DNA of 64,000 nt from Methylobacillus rhizosphaerae (GTDB taxonomy: Bacteria > Pseudomonadota > Gammaproteobacteria > Burkholderiales > Methylophilaceae): NCBI RefSeq assembly GCF_900187985.1, contig NZ_FZOA01000004.1, forward strand, positions 1 to 64,000, in the 5' to 3' direction. A program made the position numbers and the translations under genes. Of the stretch, positions 10,252 to 20,861 are shown one piece after another (within the stretch, counting starts at the first letter, position 1; every line of letters begins with the position of its first letter). The notes beneath the pieces were generated by a model that saw only the letters and a program-made list of their open reading frames with translations, ran no database searches and was not told the origin of the DNA.

Positions 10252-10938
10252 TTAGCTGAACAAGTTCTTCAACCAACCGAACAGTCCACCGCTGCTTTGT
10301 GAACCCTTTGCAGCAGCACTGATTTCAGCTGCAGCTGCAGCTGGATCAGCAGCGCCGTAAATAGCTGCGCCCGCTACCACGATAGTCGCTCCAGCATCAA
10401 CCACCTGCTTGGCAGTTGTCGCCTTCACGCCACCAGCAACAGAAATATCCACACCCAGATTCAAGCCTGAAACCAGGCCCAAGTCGGCAAATGGAGTCTG
10501 ACCAGCAGCTTGTTGATCCAGACCTGTGTGCACACCAATGATGTGTGCGCCCAGTTTGGCAACTTCGCGAGTACGCGCAGCCTTGTCAGCAACGTTGATC
10601 AGGTCGATCTGTGCCTTTTTGCCATATTTGTTGGCAACGTCAATCACGCCTTTGATAGTACCGATATCGGCTGTACCCAATACAGTCACAATATCAGCAC
10701 CTGCCTTATAGAATGGCTCAGCTTCGTAGAAGCCAGCATCCATGGTCTTCAAGTCAACCAGGATTTTATTGTTAGGGAACTTCGCACGCAGGGTTTCCAG
10801 CAACTTGATACCATTGTACTTGATACAAGGAGTACCGATTTCCAGAATATCAACGTGTGGTGCAACAGTCGTAGCTAACGCTACAGTCTGATCGAAATCT
10901 AGTGAATCTAATGCCATTTGAACTAATGGTTTTGCCAC
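10252..10938 (-). CDS. hps: 3-hexulose-6-phosphate synthase (RuMP pathway)
   Basis: Fixes formaldehyde onto ribulose 5-phosphate to give hexulose 6-phosphate, the key assimilation step of RuMP methylotrophs. The 228-aa protein has the OMP-decarboxylase-superfamily barrel with ILVDLKTMDAG (about residues 59-69), VTVLGTADIGT, GVHTGLDQQA and SVAGGVK. The start is a GTG preceded by a consensus GGAGGA. It is about 15-20 residues longer than simple Hps proteins, through a Gly/Ser linker and the tail GLFGWLKNLFS. Gaps of 109 and 143 bp on its two sides, plus a terminator, indicate a separate transcription unit between hisC and hisB. It marks the organism as a RuMP-cycle methylotroph. Confidence 0.97.
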   Translation of the reverse strand: MAKPLVQMALDSLDFDQTVALATTVAPHVDILEIGTPCIKYNGIKLLETLRAKFPNNKILVDLKTMDAGFYEAEPFYKAGADIVTVLGTADIGTIKGVIDVANKYGKKAQIDLINVADKAARTREVAKLGAHIIGVHTGLDQQAAGQTPFADLGLVSGLNLGVDISVAGGVKATTAKQVVDAGATIVVAGAAIYGAADPAAAAAEISAAAKGSQSSGGLFGWLKNLFS

Positions 10939-11081
10939 GATGCTTCCTCCGCTTAATTACAGAATTATGATGTACTGACCGCGCTATGATACATTTTTTC
11001 CACAGATTAAGGGAAGTAATGGCGCACTATTCTCTTAATTTATTGAAAAATCAATGTCGTGTGGTGTCGGAAACGCCACAA

Positions 11082-12146
11082 TCAGGCAGACAATATTTCC
11101 CTCAGCGCATGTATCAGCGCTTGAGACTGCGCATCCGTACCGATGGTAATCCGCAGGAATTCGTTGATCCGTTCCGGCTTGCTGAAATGACGTACGATAA
11201 TGTTGCGTTCACGCAAACTGGCTGCCAGACTGGCGCCATCATGTTCTGCATGACGCGCAAAAATAAAGTTGGCCGCAGATGGCAACACGGTAAATCCTAG
11301 TACCTGCATTTCTGTAATCAGCTGCTCCCGCGTGCGTATGACTTTGCGGCAAGTGTCTTCGAAATAATCCTTGTCTTCTATTGCGGCAACTGCACCACTA
11401 ATGGCGAATCTATCCAAGGGATAAGAATTGAAACTGTCCTTGACCCGATTCAAGGCCTCGATCAAAGGGGCCTGACCGATCGCATAGCCGACACGCAACC
11501 CTGCCAGAGAACGTGCTTTTGACAAAGTATGTGTTACCAGCAAATTAGGATAATCCTGAATCAATCCAACTGCCGACTCTGCCCCAAAATCCACATACGC
11601 TTCATCAATGACAACCACTGATTCCGTATTGGCCTGAAGCAGGCGCTTGATTTCACCCAATGGCAAGGCGCGGCCAGTAGGCGCATTGGGATTAGGGAAA
11701 ATGATGCCGCCATTGGGGCGGAAATAATCATCCACCTTGATCTCAAATTCGCTGCCCAATGCAATGGTCTGGTAAGCGATGTCATACAAACCGCAATAAA
11801 CGGGATAGAAACTATACGTGATATCCGGGAACAGGATAGGCGCTTCATGTTTGAGCAAAGCATTGAATGTATGGGCTAGCACCTCATCAGAACCATTGCC
11901 GACAAATACATTGGCAGGAGTCACTCCGTAGAAATCCGCAACCGCCATGCACACACGATCTGAAGCAGGGTCAGGGTACAGGCGCAGTCCATCACCCACC
12001 TCAGCCTCAAGCGCAGCCAATACTTTAGGGCTGGGGCCATAAGGGTTTTCATTGGTATTGAGTTTGACCAGGTTGGCTACCTTGGGCTGCTCTCCCGGGA
12101 CATAGGGAGTCAGCTCATGCACAACAGCACTCCAGAATTTGCTCAA
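11082..12146 (-). CDS. hisC: Histidinol-phosphate aminotransferase
   Basis: PLP-dependent class II aminotransferase, seventh step in histidine synthesis; 354 aa. The PLP lysine lies in [16 protein letters not shown], with the substrate loop [11 protein letters not shown] near the N-terminus. There is no usable ATG; the TTG at 12146 is chosen because AAGGA lies six bases upstream and it gives the family-like start (M)SKFWS. Another TTG two codons upstream overlaps the hisD stop but has no spacing for a ribosome site. Follows hisD directly. Confidence 0.97.
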   Translation of the reverse strand: MSKFWSAVVHELTPYVPGEQPKVANLVKLNTNENPYGPSPKVLAALEAEVGDGLRLYPDPASDRVCMAVADFYGVTPANVFVGNGSDEVLAHTFNALLKHEAPILFPDITYSFYPVYCGLYDIAYQTIALGSEFEIKVDDYFRPNGGIIFPNPNAPTGRALPLGEIKRLLQANTESVVVIDEAYVDFGAESAVGLIQDYPNLLVTHTLSKARSLAGLRVGYAIGQAPLIEALNRVKDSFNSYPLDRFAISGAVAAIEDKDYFEDTCRKVIRTREQLITEMQVLGFTVLPSAANFIFARHAEHDGASLAASLRERNIIVRHFSKPERINEFLRITIGTDAQSQALIHALREILSA

Positions 12147-12148
12147 GA

Positions 12149-13447
12149 TCAATCCTTCAACCTGAATTCCGCGGACCGTGCATGTGCCTGCAAGCCTTCA
12201 CCATAAGCCAGCCGCGACGCAATACGCCCCAGTGTCTGCGCACCCTCACTGGACACCATGATGAGGCTGGAGCGTTTCTGGAAATCATACACGCCCAAGG
12301 GTGAAGAAAAACGTGCGGTACGTGATGTAGGCAACACATGGTTTGGGCCGGCGCAATAATCGCCCAATGCTTCGCAAGTATCGCGCCCCATGAAGATGGC
12401 ACCGGCATGACGGATTTTCTTGCTGTATGCCAGCGGCTCTTCCACTGACAATTCCAGATGTTCCGGCGCAATATAATTGGCAATTTCAGCTGCTTGGTCC
12501 AGGTCATTCACCTTGATCAAGGCACCGCGGTTCTGCAATGAAGTACGAATAATTTCCTTGCGTGGCATTTCCTCGATCAGGCGCTCAATACTTTTCTGTA
12601 CTTCATCAAGAAAAGCAGCATCTGGCGAAAGCAGAATCGCCTGCGCAAGCTCGTCATGCTCTGCCTGTGAGAATAAATCCATCGCCACCCAGTCTGGATT
12701 GCTCTTACCGTCGCAAATCACGAGAATCTCGGAAGGGCCGGCTACCATATCGATACCCACCACGCCAAATACGCGACGTTTGGCAGCAGCAACATAGGCA
12801 TTGCCCGGACCTACGATTTTATCCACCTGGGGCACAGTTTCGGTGCCATAAGCCAGTGCGCCCACTGCCTGGGCACCACCAATACAGAATACGCGATCAA
12901 CACCACAGACAGCAGCGGCAGCCAACACCAGCTGGTTTCTTTCACCGCCGGGAGTCGGCACTACCATGATCAACTCTTGCACGCCAGCCACTTTCGCCGG
13001 AATAGCATTCATCAACACGGAGGAAGGATATGCCGCTTTGCCGCCTGGCACATAGAGTCCAACCCGGTCCAGTGCTGTCACTTGCTGACCCAGCAATGTG
13101 CCATCCGCCTCGGTATAACTCCAGGAGGACATCAGTTGTTTTTCATGATAGTCACGCACCCGCTGTGCTGCCTGTTGCAACGCCTCGCGCTCTGCAGCAG
13201 GCAAGCCATCCAGTGCGGCCTGCAACTCAGCCTTGCTGATTTCCAGCTGGGTCATGGATTGCGCATCCAGGCGGTCAAAGCGCTGCGTATACTCCAGGAC
13301 TGCGGCATCACCACGCCCTTTTACATTACGCAGAATGTCCGCAACGACCTGATCAATACTGTCATCCTGCGCTGTCTCGAACGCAAGCAGCGCTTTCAAA
13401 TCCTGATCAAAACTGGCATTACTCGTAGAAAAACGTCTGATATTCAT
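12149..13447 (-). CDS. hisD: Histidinol dehydrogenase
   Basis: Zinc- and NAD-dependent enzyme that oxidises histidinol to histidine in two steps; 432 aa from the ATG at 13447, which follows GGTTGGA. The frame is open 24 codons further but overlaps hisG and does not resemble the family. Visible conserved parts include [44 protein letters not shown] and the metal-site region APEHLEL. Second gene of the his cluster after hisG. Confidence 0.98.
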   Translation of the reverse strand: MNIRRFSTSNASFDQDLKALLAFETAQDDSIDQVVADILRNVKGRGDAAVLEYTQRFDRLDAQSMTQLEISKAELQAALDGLPAAEREALQQAAQRVRDYHEKQLMSSWSYTEADGTLLGQQVTALDRVGLYVPGGKAAYPSSVLMNAIPAKVAGVQELIMVVPTPGGERNQLVLAAAAVCGVDRVFCIGGAQAVGALAYGTETVPQVDKIVGPGNAYVAAAKRRVFGVVGIDMVAGPSEILVICDGKSNPDWVAMDLFSQAEHDELAQAILLSPDAAFLDEVQKSIERLIEEMPRKEIIRTSLQNRGALIKVNDLDQAAEIANYIAPEHLELSVEEPLAYSKKIRHAGAIFMGRDTCEALGDYCAGPNHVLPTSRTARFSSPLGVYDFQKRSSLIMVSSEGAQTLGRIASRLAYGEGLQAHARSAEFRLKD

Positions 13448-13460
13448 GATTCCAACCCGA

Positions 13461-14105
13461 TTATTGTTTAGCTGCCACAGCCTGGGAAAATGCGTCCATG
13501 ATAGGCTGAAGCGTATCACGCTTGAGCTTGAGTGAAGCCTGATTCACCACAAGGCGTGAACTGATGTCAGTAATGGCTTCCACTGCCTTGAGGTTATTGG
13601 CGCGCAGGGTGCCTCCCGTGCTGACAAGGTCGACAATGGCATCTGCCAGGCCTACCAGCGGTCCCAGCTCCATAGAGCCATAAAGCTTGATCAAATCCAC
13701 ATGCATCCCTTTGGCGGCAAAATGCTCGCGTGCGGTCTTGACGTATTTGGTCACCACTTTCAAGCGCGCACCACGGCGCAGGGAGCCAAAGTAATCAAAA
13801 TCCTCGCGCACCGCGACCATCATCCGGCATTTTGCAATCTGTAAATCCAATGGCTGGTACAGCCCTTCCCCGCCATGTTCATCCAGTACATCCTTGCCGG
13901 CGATACCCAGATCGGCAGCGCCATACTGCACATAAGTCGGCACATCTGTAGCACGCACGATAATCAGTCGGACATCAGGACGATTCGTGGACAGGATCAG
14001 CTTGCGCGAAGCTTCCGGGTCTTCAAGCGCAGTAATCCCTGCCGCCGCCAATAATGGCGTGGTTTCCTCGAAAATACGACCCTTGGATAGGGCGATAGTA
14101 ATCAT
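13461..14105 (-). CDS. hisG: ATP phosphoribosyltransferase, short form
   Basis: Catalyses the committed step of histidine synthesis from ATP and PRPP. At 214 aa it is the short HisG form, which lacks the C-terminal regulatory domain and in other bacteria needs HisZ for activity; no hisZ is in this window. The start [15 protein letters not shown] and the PRPP-binding loop [13 protein letters not shown] are typical. It is the first his gene, 60 bp downstream of murA, and may be read from the murA/mla transcript. Confidence 0.98.
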   Translation of the reverse strand: MITIALSKGRIFEETTPLLAAAGITALEDPEASRKLILSTNRPDVRLIIVRATDVPTYVQYGAADLGIAGKDVLDEHGGEGLYQPLDLQIAKCRMMVAVREDFDYFGSLRRGARLKVVTKYVKTAREHFAAKGMHVDLIKLYGSMELGPLVGLADAIVDLVSTGGTLRANNLKAVEAITDISSRLVVNQASLKLKRDTLQPIMDAFSQAVAAKQ

Positions 14106-14165
14106 TGCTATCTTTCTTGGTTATCAATACAGAGCTTGCAATTACGATACAGGCTCTCAATTCAT

Positions 14166-15440
<1,275 letters not shown>

Positions 15441-15758
15441 CTAGGCCTGGGCTTCCTGCAACAGTTTCTGTAATTCGCCTTGCTGGTACAGATCGCGCAT
15501 GATGTCAGCGCCACCTACAAACTCACCCTTGATATAAAGTTGAGGAATGGTCGGCCAGTTGGCGTATGTCTTGATGCCTTCGCGGATCGCCGGCTCAGCC
15601 AGCACATCAATGGCAACAAAGTCCTTCAAGCCGCATGCATGCAGAATCTGTACTGCAAGCCCGGAAAATCCGCATTGCGGGAATTTCGGGCTACCCTTCA
15701 TGTACAGCACTACCGGGTTACTGGTGACCTGAGTCTTGATTAATTCCTGTGTATCCAT
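15441..15758 (-). CDS. grxD: Monothiol glutaredoxin Grx4 (GrxD)
   Basis: A 105-aa monothiol glutaredoxin that binds a [2Fe-2S] cluster with glutathione and hands it to partner proteins. The CGFS motif is at residues 29-32 (PQCGFSG), and the glutathione-site WPTIPQLYIKGEFVGGADI follows. The ATG has AAGGAAAG upstream. It sits next to a BolA-family gene; Grx4 and BolA proteins form known 2Fe-2S heterocomplexes, so the pairing is meaningful. Confidence 0.97.
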   Translation of the reverse strand: MDTQELIKTQVTSNPVVLYMKGSPKFPQCGFSGLAVQILHACGLKDFVAIDVLAEPAIREGIKTYANWPTIPQLYIKGEFVGGADIMRDLYQQGELQKLLQEAQA

Positions 15759-15785
15759 GTCTTTCCTTAATTTTCCTGATAACGA

Positions 15786-16037
15786 TCAAAGCGCAGCATT
15801 GAGCTTTGCCCAGGTTGCAGGTGTGAATGTACGCATGGACAAGGCATGAATTTCCTCATGCATGCGGTCACCCAGCGCCTGATAAACCAACTGGTGCTGC
15901 TGCACCATATTTTTTCCTTCAAACAGGGGACTCACGATCAATGCTTCAAAATGTTGACCGTCATCCCCCACTACCTGCACATGCTCACATGGCAGTCCAT
16001 GGGCAATATAGCCTTTCAATGTTTCAGCACTCAACAT
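15786..16037 (-). CDS. ibaG: BolA-family protein, IbaG-like
   Basis: An 83-aa BolA/IbaG-type protein with the class II KH-like fold. The conserved histidine region is LVYQALGDRMHEEIHALSMRT cut at the C-terminal third, with the substrate loop SPLFEGKNMVQQHQ before it. IbaG sits between mlaB and murA in E. coli; here the YadGH genes and grxD are inserted around it. It probably works with GrxD in Fe-S delivery or sensing. The ATG has GAGG seven bases upstream. Confidence 0.94.
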   Translation of the reverse strand: MLSAETLKGYIAHGLPCEHVQVVGDDGQHFEALIVSPLFEGKNMVQQHQLVYQALGDRMHEEIHALSMRTFTPATWAKLNAAL

Positions 16038-16040
16038 GGA

Positions 16041-16820
16041 TCAACCTCGTAATCTATAGCCAGATTTCAGCATCTGTAAAGTTATCAATGATAGGGCAAA
16101 AAAGCACCCTGCCACAACGCCGAGACTGATGAAAGGTGAGATATCACCAGTCCCGAAAAATCCGTAACGGAAACCATCTATCATGTAGAAAAACGGGTTC
16201 AGGTGCGACACCTGTTGCCAGAATGGCGGCAATGAATGGATGGAGTAAAACACGCCCGATAAGAACGAAAGCGGCATGATGACAAAATTCTGGAAAGCCG
16301 CCATCTGATCAAATTTCTCAGCCCAGATCCCCGCAATAATGCCAAAGGTACCCAGCAACCCGCTGCCTAGTAATGCAAAAGCCAGTATCCACCAGGGATG
16401 TTCCAGCGGCAGGTCAACGAATATGATGGCAACCAGGTAGATTCCCAGCCCGACCACCAGCCCACGAATAATGGCAGCAGCAAGAAATGCCAGGTAAAAC
16501 CCCAGATAGGAAATCGGGGTCAGCAGCACAAAAATCAGGTTGCCCATCACCTTGGACTGAATCAGGCTGGATGAGCTATTGGCAAATGCATTCTGCAACA
16601 GCGACATCATGATCAAGCCAGGAATGAGGAATGAAGTATAGCCAACACCAGGGTATACCTGTACCCGTCCTTCCAGTACATGGGAGAAAACCAGCAGGTA
16701 AAGCACGGCTGTCATGACAGGAGCAGCCACAGTCTGGAAACTGACTCTCCAGAACCGCAACAGCTCTTTCCGGAACAATGTCCATGCACCCCGCCAGTTC
16801 TGACTCAGCAAACCAGCCAT
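16041..16820 (-). CDS. ABC transporter permease (YadH/ABC-2 type)
   Basis: A 259-aa ABC-2-type permease with about six transmembrane segments (first near residues 31-50), similar in layout to YadH/NodJ exporters. Substrate unknown. Its ATG at 16820 overlaps the stop of the ATPase gene as TGATG, so the two are coupled and form one transporter; an in-frame TTG one codon earlier is less likely. Located between mlaB-side genes and ibaG, a common placement in betaproteobacteria. Confidence 0.94.
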   Translation of the reverse strand: MAGLLSQNWRGAWTLFRKELLRFWRVSFQTVAAPVMTAVLYLLVFSHVLEGRVQVYPGVGYTSFLIPGLIMMSLLQNAFANSSSSLIQSKVMGNLIFVLLTPISYLGFYLAFLAAAIIRGLVVGLGIYLVAIIFVDLPLEHPWWILAFALLGSGLLGTFGIIAGIWAEKFDQMAAFQNFVIMPLSFLSGVFYSIHSLPPFWQQVSHLNPFFYMIDGFRYGFFGTGDISPFISLGVVAGCFFALSLITLQMLKSGYRLRG

Positions 16821-17713
16821 CAACTTACAAGCTCCACAAATACATCCTCCAGATCTGCCTCTATCAACTGCATATCCTCCACGGCCACGTTAGCAGCACG
16901 CAAAGTTGCGAGAATGGACTCTAGCTGCGCAATATCAGCAAGCGCCAGCACCTGTTGCCCATCCTGCTCTTCACGCAATAAAGGCCGCAATACATCAGGC
17001 AACATACCGGCAAGTTTAAGTCGCAGGCGTTTACCCGGGACACGATTCAGCAAATTCTGCGTGCTATCCAGTGCCACAATCTGTCCCTGCTTCATCATGG
17101 CAATACGGCTGCACAGGGTTTCCGCCTCTTCCAGATAATGCGTAGTCAGGATTATGGTATGGCCTTCCTGATTGAGGCGACGTATGAATTCCCACATGGT
17201 CTGGCGCAATTCAACATCAACGCCCGCAGTCGGCTCGTCCAGCACAATAACCGGAGGCTTATGCGCCAATGCCTGGCCGATCAATGCCCGGCGCTTCATA
17301 CCACCGGACAGGCGTCGCATATTGGTATGCGCCTTGTCCGCAAGGCCAAGTGACTCTATGATTTCGTCCACCCACGCATCATTACTCCGCCCATGGCCAA
17401 AGTAACCCGCCTGGAACCGCAGCATCTCACGCACATTGAAGAATGGGTCGAATACCAGCTCCTGCGGCACAACGCCCAGCGCCCTCCGTGCTTCGGCATA
17501 TTGCGCGTTGACGTCAAACCCCATAACTTGCAGGCGCCCGCTTGTTGGCCGGGACAAACCCGCCAACAGGTTAATCAAAGTAGACTTGCCTGCACCATTG
17601 GGTCCCAGCAAGGCAAAGAATTCTCCCTGTTCAATGGTCAGGTCTATACCTTTCAGCGCATGTAACTCGCCGAAACGCTTATGAATCTGTTGGATATTGA
17701 TTGCGGGGATCAT
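16820..17713 (-). CDS. ABC transporter ATP-binding protein (YadG type)
   Basis: The 297-aa ATPase partner of the adjacent ABC-2 permease. Walker A is GPNGAGKST (near residues 37-45), the signature is LSGGMKRR, Walker B VIVLDEPTAGVD, and the switch histidine is in ILTTHYLEEAE. A C-terminal extension of about 80 residues follows the nucleotide-binding domain, as in drug/polysaccharide-exporter ATPases. Transcribed after mlaB with a 30-bp gap. Confidence 0.95.
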   Translation of the reverse strand: MIPAINIQQIHKRFGELHALKGIDLTIEQGEFFALLGPNGAGKSTLINLLAGLSRPTSGRLQVMGFDVNAQYAEARRALGVVPQELVFDPFFNVREMLRFQAGYFGHGRSNDAWVDEIIESLGLADKAHTNMRRLSGGMKRRALIGQALAHKPPVIVLDEPTAGVDVELRQTMWEFIRRLNQEGHTIILTTHYLEEAETLCSRIAMMKQGQIVALDSTQNLLNRVPGKRLRLKLAGMLPDVLRPLLREEQDGQQVLALADIAQLESILATLRAANVAVEDMQLIEADLEDVFVELVS

Positions 17714-17743
17714 GAATGAAAATTGGGGCCGAAGCCCCGTATA

Positions 17744-18037
17744 TCAATGGCTGGATTGGGGAATCAAGTCCAGTACGCCATACAGCGTCGCCAGACTGGT
17801 AAGCGTGTCAGGCACATGCACAATGCTAATAGCAGCTTTGGCTGCCTGAGCTTGGCGCACCCATTCGAAGATCAGGCTCAACGCCACACTATCGACTTCC
17901 TGCACTTGCCCGAGATCGATTTCAAGCGCCGCAGGCAGCGACAGTGCCCGGCTTTCAGCCAGCAAGCCGTCTACCTGGTTCACTGTCACATCGCCGCTCA
18001 CCAGCCAGCGATTTCCTTGTTGTTGGATTTGTGCCAA
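17744..18037 (-). CDS. mlaB: STAS-domain protein MlaB
   Basis: A 97-aa stand-alone STAS domain, the small cytoplasmic subunit of the MlaFEDB phospholipid transporter, where it stabilises the ATPase. The STAS core is seen in VDSVALSLIFEWVRQA, matching the position of the conserved MlaB Ser/Thr loop. The likely start is TTG at 18037, with AAGAG upstream and 13 bp after mlaC. Last gene of mlaFEDCB. Confidence 0.9.
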   Translation of the reverse strand: MAQIQQQGNRWLVSGDVTVNQVDGLLAESRALSLPAALEIDLGQVQEVDSVALSLIFEWVRQAQAAKAAISIVHVPDTLTSLATLYGVLDLIPQSSH

Positions 18038-18050
18038 AGGGATGCTCTTT

Positions 18051-18659
18051 TTACTTAGTAGATTCCTGATTTTTGGCCGCCAATTTCTGGATCAGGCCAT
18101 CCAAACCATTCTGGCGGATTTCATTGCTGAACTGGCCACGGTAATTCGTCACAAGGCTGACGCCCTCAATCGTAATATCGTACACTTTCCAGCTATCACT
18201 ACCTTTTTCCAGGCTGTAATCCACTGCCACAGGCTGGCCACCTGGCTGCAGAATCTGGGTCTTGACCTTGACATCGGTTTCACCCGGCTGTGCACGGAAA
18301 GGTTTGTACTCGATAGTCTGGTTGCTGTACTTGGAAAGAGCCGTTGCATAAGTACGCAGCAACAGACTACGGAACTCGTCCTGGAAAGCGGACTTCTGCT
18401 CAGGTGTGGCTTTAGTCCAGGCTTTGCCCAATACCAAGCGCGAAACACGGTCAAAATTAAAGTTAGGCAGAATTTTTTCCTCTGCCAGCGCAAAAATCTT
18501 GCTCTGGTTACCAGCCTTGATATCTTTGTCCTGCTTAACAACAGACAAGACATCTTCCGCAGTTTTCTTCACCAGCTCATCCGGTGCTGTTTCCGCCATC
18601 GCAAGGTTCATAAAACCCACGCAGGCCAGTGCGGCCATCCATTTCACCATTCTCTGCAT
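18051..18659 (-). CDS. mlaC: Periplasmic phospholipid-binding protein MlaC
   Basis: The soluble shuttle of the Mla pathway that carries phospholipids across the periplasm between the outer-membrane and inner-membrane complexes; 202 aa. A Sec signal peptide (about residues 1-22, ending ...FMNLAMA) precedes the MlaC/Ttg2D domain. The start lies 2 bp after the mlaD stop. The outer-membrane lipoprotein gene mlaA (vacJ), found inside this cluster in some relatives, is not present here. Confidence 0.96.
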   Translation of the reverse strand: MQRMVKWMAALACVGFMNLAMAETAPDELVKKTAEDVLSVVKQDKDIKAGNQSKIFALAEEKILPNFNFDRVSRLVLGKAWTKATPEQKSAFQDEFRSLLLRTYATALSKYSNQTIEYKPFRAQPGETDVKVKTQILQPGGQPVAVDYSLEKGSDSWKVYDITIEGVSLVTNYRGQFSNEIRQNGLDGLIQKLAAKNQESTK

Positions 18660-18661
18660 AC

Positions 18662-19141
18662 TTAATCCGCCTCTTTCGTATCATTGCTTTCAGATGCTTT
18701 GCTGTACAGGAACTGACTGATCATCTTCTCCAGCACCACGGCATCTTGAGTCTTGCTGAATTTATCACCATTCTGCAGCATTTTTTCATCGCCGCCGGCC
18801 TCTAGGCCAATATACTGCTCACCCAACAATCCTGCTGTATAGATGTTGGCAAAAGTATCCTTGGGGAAAGGATACCGCTTGTCCACCTTGACTGTCACCA
18901 ACGCCTCATAGGTTTCCGGGTCAAACCGGATATTATCCACACGGCCCACAACCACACCAGCACTTTTAACCGGGGCACGCGGTTTGAGACTGCCAATATT
19001 CTCGAAAGCCCCGGTAACACTGTAAGTTTCGCCCATGGTGGCACTATTGAAATTACCGACCTTTAATGCGAGACCAAACAAAGCAGCAGCGCCAGCTGCA
19101 GCAAAAATACCAACCCACAGGTCAATTGTTGTACGTTCCAT
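18662..19141 (-). CDS. mlaD: Phospholipid transport substrate-binding protein MlaD
   Basis: A 159-aa MCE-domain protein anchored by one N-terminal helix (about residues 8-26, VGIFAAAGAAALFGLAL). In E. coli MlaD forms a hexameric ring on the transporter. The MCE core is visible in LKPRAPVKSAGVVVGRVDNI and TAGLLGEQYIGLEAGG. Coupled in the mla operon, 21 bp after mlaE. Confidence 0.97.
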   Translation of the reverse strand: MERTTIDLWVGIFAAAGAAALFGLALKVGNFNSATMGETYSVTGAFENIGSLKPRAPVKSAGVVVGRVDNIRFDPETYEALVTVKVDKRYPFPKDTFANIYTAGLLGEQYIGLEAGGDEKMLQNGDKFSKTQDAVVLEKMISQFLYSKASESNDTKEAD

Positions 19142-19162
19142 CTTTTCTCCAGTGTGTTGCGT

Positions 19163-19954
19163 TTACGCAACAATCATGAACGAAGTCATTACAAAATCCA
19201 GCCCCAATACCGCCAGTGAAGAGTTCACCACTGTACGTGTCGTGGCACGGCTTACACCTTCAGCAGTCGGGGGAGCATCAAAACCTTCAAATAAGGCAAT
19301 GAAAGTGCAGGCAATGCCAAATACCACACTCTTGATGACGCCATTAACAATATCCTCGCGGAAATCCACGCTGGCCTGCATCTGCGACCAGAATGCACCT
19401 GCATCCACTCCAATCAGCGGCACCGCAACCAGATACCCACCGAGTACCCCCACCATGGAGAACAATGCAGCCAGCAATGGCATAGAAAACACACCAGCCC
19501 AGAATCGTGGTGCCACAACACGTGCCACAGGGCTAACTGCCATCATTTCCATCGCAGAGAGCTGTTCCGTTGCTTTCATCAAACCAATTTCTGCAGTAAT
19601 TGCAGTCCCAGCACGCCCAGCAAACAGCAAGGCAGTGACAACCGGCCCCAGCTCACGCACCAGGGATAACGCGACCAGTACACCAATGGCTTCCGAAGAG
19701 CCATAACGCTGCAAAGTGTTATATCCCTGCAATGCCAACACCATGCCGACAAAGAATGCAGAGACCAGGATAATGATCAGCGACAATACACCGGTGAAAT
19801 ATATTTCACGGATAGTCAGGTGCAACCGGCGAAAACTTTCACCCGAATAAATCAGTACATACAGAAAAAAGCGCATACTGGCGCCAAAGCGCCAAAGATT
19901 ATCTACAACGCGATGGCCAATTCCGCGCAGCACGTTTGCCACAGCACTAAACAT
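19163..19954 (-). CDS. mlaE: Phospholipid ABC transporter permease MlaE
   Basis: The inner-membrane permease of the Mla transporter, 263 aa with five to six membrane segments. The MlaE-family core is seen as VGMVLALQGYNTLQRYGS and RELGPVVTALLFAGRAGTA, with the conserved EQLSAMEMMAVSP coupling region. Its start overlaps the end of mlaF by 8 nt. Confidence 0.97.
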   Translation of the reverse strand: MFSAVANVLRGIGHRVVDNLWRFGASMRFFLYVLIYSGESFRRLHLTIREIYFTGVLSLIIILVSAFFVGMVLALQGYNTLQRYGSSEAIGVLVALSLVRELGPVVTALLFAGRAGTAITAEIGLMKATEQLSAMEMMAVSPVARVVAPRFWAGVFSMPLLAALFSMVGVLGGYLVAVPLIGVDAGAFWSQMQASVDFREDIVNGVIKSVVFGIACTFIALFEGFDAPPTAEGVSRATTRTVVNSSLAVLGLDFVMTSFMIVA

Positions 19955-20753
19955 TCGGACTCCTCAAAATATCCTGCCGATAATCAGGTGCAGCGTAGTG
20001 GAACGGCACAGGTCCATCGACCTCTCCATGCACAAACTGGTGCACAAAGGGCAACACCGACTTGCGAAGCTCTTCCGGAGCACCTTCGGCAGCCACTACG
20101 CCATCTGCGACGAAGTAGACATAATCGGCAAAGGCAAAAACCTCCTGCACGTCGTGCGTCACGATGATGGAAGTCGCACCCAATGCATCATTGAGCCTGC
20201 GGATCAGGTTACAGGTCACTGCCATCGAAATCGGGTCCAGCCCGGCAAAAGGCTCGTCATACATCACAATGGAAGGATCCAAGGCCACTGCTCGCGCCAA
20301 CGCTACCCGCCGCGCCATACCACCAGACAATTCCGTCGCCTGGAGATCCCGCGCACCACGCAGACCCACTGCGTTGAGTTTCATCATCACCAGATCACGT
20401 ATCATGGATTCAGGAAGATCAGTATGTTCACGAATCGGAAACGCCACATTCTCATAGACAGACAGATCAGTGAATAACGCACCCTGCTGAAACAGCATGC
20501 CCATCTTGCGCCGTAATGCCTGCAATCCCTTGCGATTCTGCTTGTGCACGACTTGCCCTGTTACACGCACTTCGCCACCGACAGGCCTCAACTGGCCGCC
20601 GATCAACCGCAGCAACGTCGTTTTGCCGCTACCACTGCCGCCCATAATGGCCACTACTTTGCCACGCGGGAATTTCATGTTGATTCCCTTGTGCAGCAGT
20701 CGATTTTTGTAGCCAAAAGATAGATTGTCGATTTCGACGATATTGTCGTTCAT
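19947..20753 (-). CDS. mlaF: Phospholipid ABC transporter ATP-binding protein MlaF
   Basis: ATPase of the Mla phospholipid transporter; 268 aa from the ATG at 20753, preferred to the GTG two codons earlier. Walker A is GGSGSGKTT (residues 37-45 region), the signature is LSGGMARRVALARA, and Walker B is VMYDEPFAGLDP. First gene of the mlaFEDCB operon; the 108-bp region in front holds the terminator of the pilin-like gene, so an mla promoter should lie between them or the operon is read from there. Confidence 0.97.
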   Translation of the reverse strand: MNDNIVEIDNLSFGYKNRLLHKGINMKFPRGKVVAIMGGSGSGKTTLLRLIGGQLRPVGGEVRVTGQVVHKQNRKGLQALRRKMGMLFQQGALFTDLSVYENVAFPIREHTDLPESMIRDLVMMKLNAVGLRGARDLQATELSGGMARRVALARAVALDPSIVMYDEPFAGLDPISMAVTCNLIRRLNDALGATSIIVTHDVQEVFAFADYVYFVADGVVAAEGAPEELRKSVLPFVHQFVHGEVDGPVPFHYAAPDYRQDILRSPNV

Positions 20754-20813
20754 GATCACTACTTTTCTGATTAGCCAGTCATTTTAATGCAAAAGCGCCC
20801 GACGTCATAACAG

Positions 20814-20841
20814 GAAAAATAAAAGCCCGCGATTGCGGGCT
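20814..20841 (-). terminator. Intrinsic terminator after the pilin-like gene
   Basis: Stem AGCCCGC (20824-20830), loop GATT, stem GCGGGCT (20835-20841), followed on the minus strand by TTTTATTTTT. It lies 20 bp past the stop codon of the prepilin-like gene and insulates it from mlaF. Confidence 0.88.
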
Positions 20842-20861
20842 GTCACGCGAAGTCAGCGACA

